64,000 bases of DNA from an uncultured Candidatus Pelagibacter sp. Lineage in GTDB: Bacteria; Pseudomonadota; Alphaproteobacteria; Pelagibacterales; Pelagibacteraceae. Position numbers and translations under genes: made by a program. Location: assembly GCA_913030805.1 (NCBI GenBank), contig CAJWDL010000005.1, positions 1 to 64,000 on the forward strand. The letters run 5' to 3'. Below, in pieces: positions 63,010 through 64,000 of the stretch. Within the stretch, counting starts at the first letter, position 1. Each line of letters starts with the position of its first letter. The notes beneath the pieces were generated by a model. It did not search any database. It saw nothing but the letters and a program-made list of their open reading frames with translations, and was not told the DNA's origin.

Positions 63010-64000
63010 CTAGCTATGGAAAAAATTGTGTATTTTTTTTGCGATAGATGGTTCTATTCCATCAATAGATTTTATTTCATCTAAACTAGCTGATTCAACT
63101 GCTCTTGCAGAACCAAAATGATTTAATAAAGTTTTTTTTCTTATTTTTCCAATTCCATTAATTTGATCAAGCAAAGATTTCTTCATTCCTTTTATCCTTT
63201 TATCTCTGTGAGCATTTACAGCAAATCTGTGGGCCTCATCTCGCAATCTTTGTAAAAAGAATAAGATAGGATCATTTCTACTAAATTTAAAAGTCTTATT
63301 TTCAAAGAAAAATGTTTCATTTCCACTGTTTCTAAATTTTCCTTTTGCTATAGCAACGATGGGAATATCATATAATCCAAGTTCATCGATTGTTTTTCTT
63401 GCAACTGAATATTGTCCTTTGCCCCCATCAACCAAAACAAAATCAGGTAAAGACAGGGTATTTTCTGTATCTTTGATAACTTTAGAAAATCTTCTGAATA
63501 AAACTTCCTTTAACATTGCATAATCATCATTTTTTATGTTTTCTGATTTTATATTAAATTTTCGGTATCTTTTTTTAATAAATCCCTCTGAACCAAAGGT
63601 AATTAAGGCTCCAACGCTATTACTTCCTTGAATATGACTATTATCATAAACTTCAATCAAGTTTATGTTTGATTTTAAAGAAAACTTATTAGAGAGTTCT
63701 TCAAACAAATTTCTATTACTTTCAGTTTCATAAACCTTTCTTGTCAGTGCTTCTTTGGCATTTTTTTCCGCCATAGTTGAAATTTTGAGCTCATTACCTT
63801 TTCTTGCTATTTTGATTGATACAGATTTATTTTCTTTAAGCTCCAAGGTTCTCTCAATTAATTTTTGATCATTAATTTTTTTATTAATTATTATTAATTT
63901 TGGTGCATTTTTATTTTCATAAAATTGCATTATGAATGAAGAAAGTATTTTGGATAAATCTTCATCAGGATCATGTTTTGGAAAAAATGACTGGTTACCC
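63010..64000 (-). CDS. uvrC: Excinuclease ABC subunit C (5' part outside the window)
   Basis: UvrC makes both incisions in nucleotide excision repair. About the C-terminal 330 residues are here; the frame stays open to the window edge, so the N-terminal GIY-YIG domain lies beyond it. Visible are the [12 protein letters not shown] block close to the edge, the RNase H-like nuclease domain ([19 protein letters not shown], then [17 protein letters not shown] and [13 protein letters not shown]), and the C-terminal tandem helix-hairpin-helix ([30 protein letters not shown]). It precedes pgsA by 4 nt. Confidence 0.95.
   Translation of the reverse strand, partial: GNQSFFPKHDPDEDLSKILSSFIMQFYENKNAPKLIIINKKINDQKLIERTLELKENKSVSIKIARKGNELKISTMAEKNAKEALTRKVYETESNRNLFEELSNKFSLKSNINLIEVYDNSHIQGSNSVGALITFGSEGFIKKRYRKFNIKSENIKNDDYAMLKEVLFRRFSKVIKDTENTLSLPDFVLVDGGKGQYSVARKTIDELGLYDIPIVAIAKGKFRNSGNETFFFENKTFKFSRNDPILFFLQRLRDEAHRFAVNAHRDKRIKGMKKSLLDQINGIGKIRKKTLLNHFGSARAVESASLDEIKSIDGIEPSIAKKIHNFFHS

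Overview
The window comes from an AT-rich (about 30% GC by eye) alphaproteobacterial chromosome with very short or negative gene spacing. The alphaproteobacterial marks are a CcrM-type GANTC methyltransferase, split F0 subunits b and b', a BamF-like lipoprotein after lspA, a DUF2093 gene, petABC, and a marR-ompR-envZ regulator set. The compactness and low GC suggest a streamlined, probably marine lineage (SAR11/HIMB59-like). That placement is inference, because no rRNA gene is present.

Layout. 1-870: structured intergenic DNA and an FkbM-type methyltransferase, convergent with groESL (870-2839, minus). 2972-9544 (plus): HAD phosphatase, ribF, ileS, lspA, bamF-like, pgi. 9533-16090 (mostly minus): rsmD, then the lipid A/Kdo and quinone cluster lpxL-lpxK-waaA-msbA-ubiA. 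16146-20221: a frameshifted DUF2721 gene, qor, pirin, an MBL-fold hydrolase and rsmE. 20320-24920 and 25227-29929: two paralogous cytochrome c oxidase operons, the second followed by ctaB. 29946-32486: a small CxxC membrane protein, thrC, a peroxiredoxin, rnhA. 32489-40497 (minus): dciA-like, dsbA-like, smc, atpI-atpB-atpE-atpF'-atpF, ispH, thrB. 40492-48636: mutY, a methyltransferase remnant, ccrM, rnhB, udg, a TPR protein, ispE, tRNA-Gln, cca, greA. 48640-52718: hemF, trmL, petABC. 52698-58749 (minus): lgt, midA-like, pgeF, prs, rplY, pth, ychF. 58816-64000: ubiK-like, envZ/ompR/marR, ilvE, pgsA and the 3' part of uvrC.

Respiration is the main theme: ubiquinone synthesis (ubiA, ubiK-like), the bc1 complex, two heme-copper oxidases, heme O synthase and the F0 sector lie in one window. 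The second oxidase operon has two perfect FNR-type boxes, one at the class II distance from a -10 hexamer, so the two oxidases are probably used at different oxygen levels. The oxidase operons share blocks of 100% DNA identity (up to 240 bp) inside otherwise diverged genes, which points to gene conversion. A small two-helix protein at the head of oxidase operon 1 resembles an unusual N-terminal helix of the Rieske protein encoded 30 kb away.

Other points: both GANTC sites upstream of ccrM lie inside its likely promoter; the Smc protein is short and shows no hinge; a family-4 uracil-DNA glycosylase has lost three of four Fe-S cysteines; a DUF2721 gene carries a frameshift; and tRNA-Gln ends 3 nt before the start codon of the CCA-adding enzyme.
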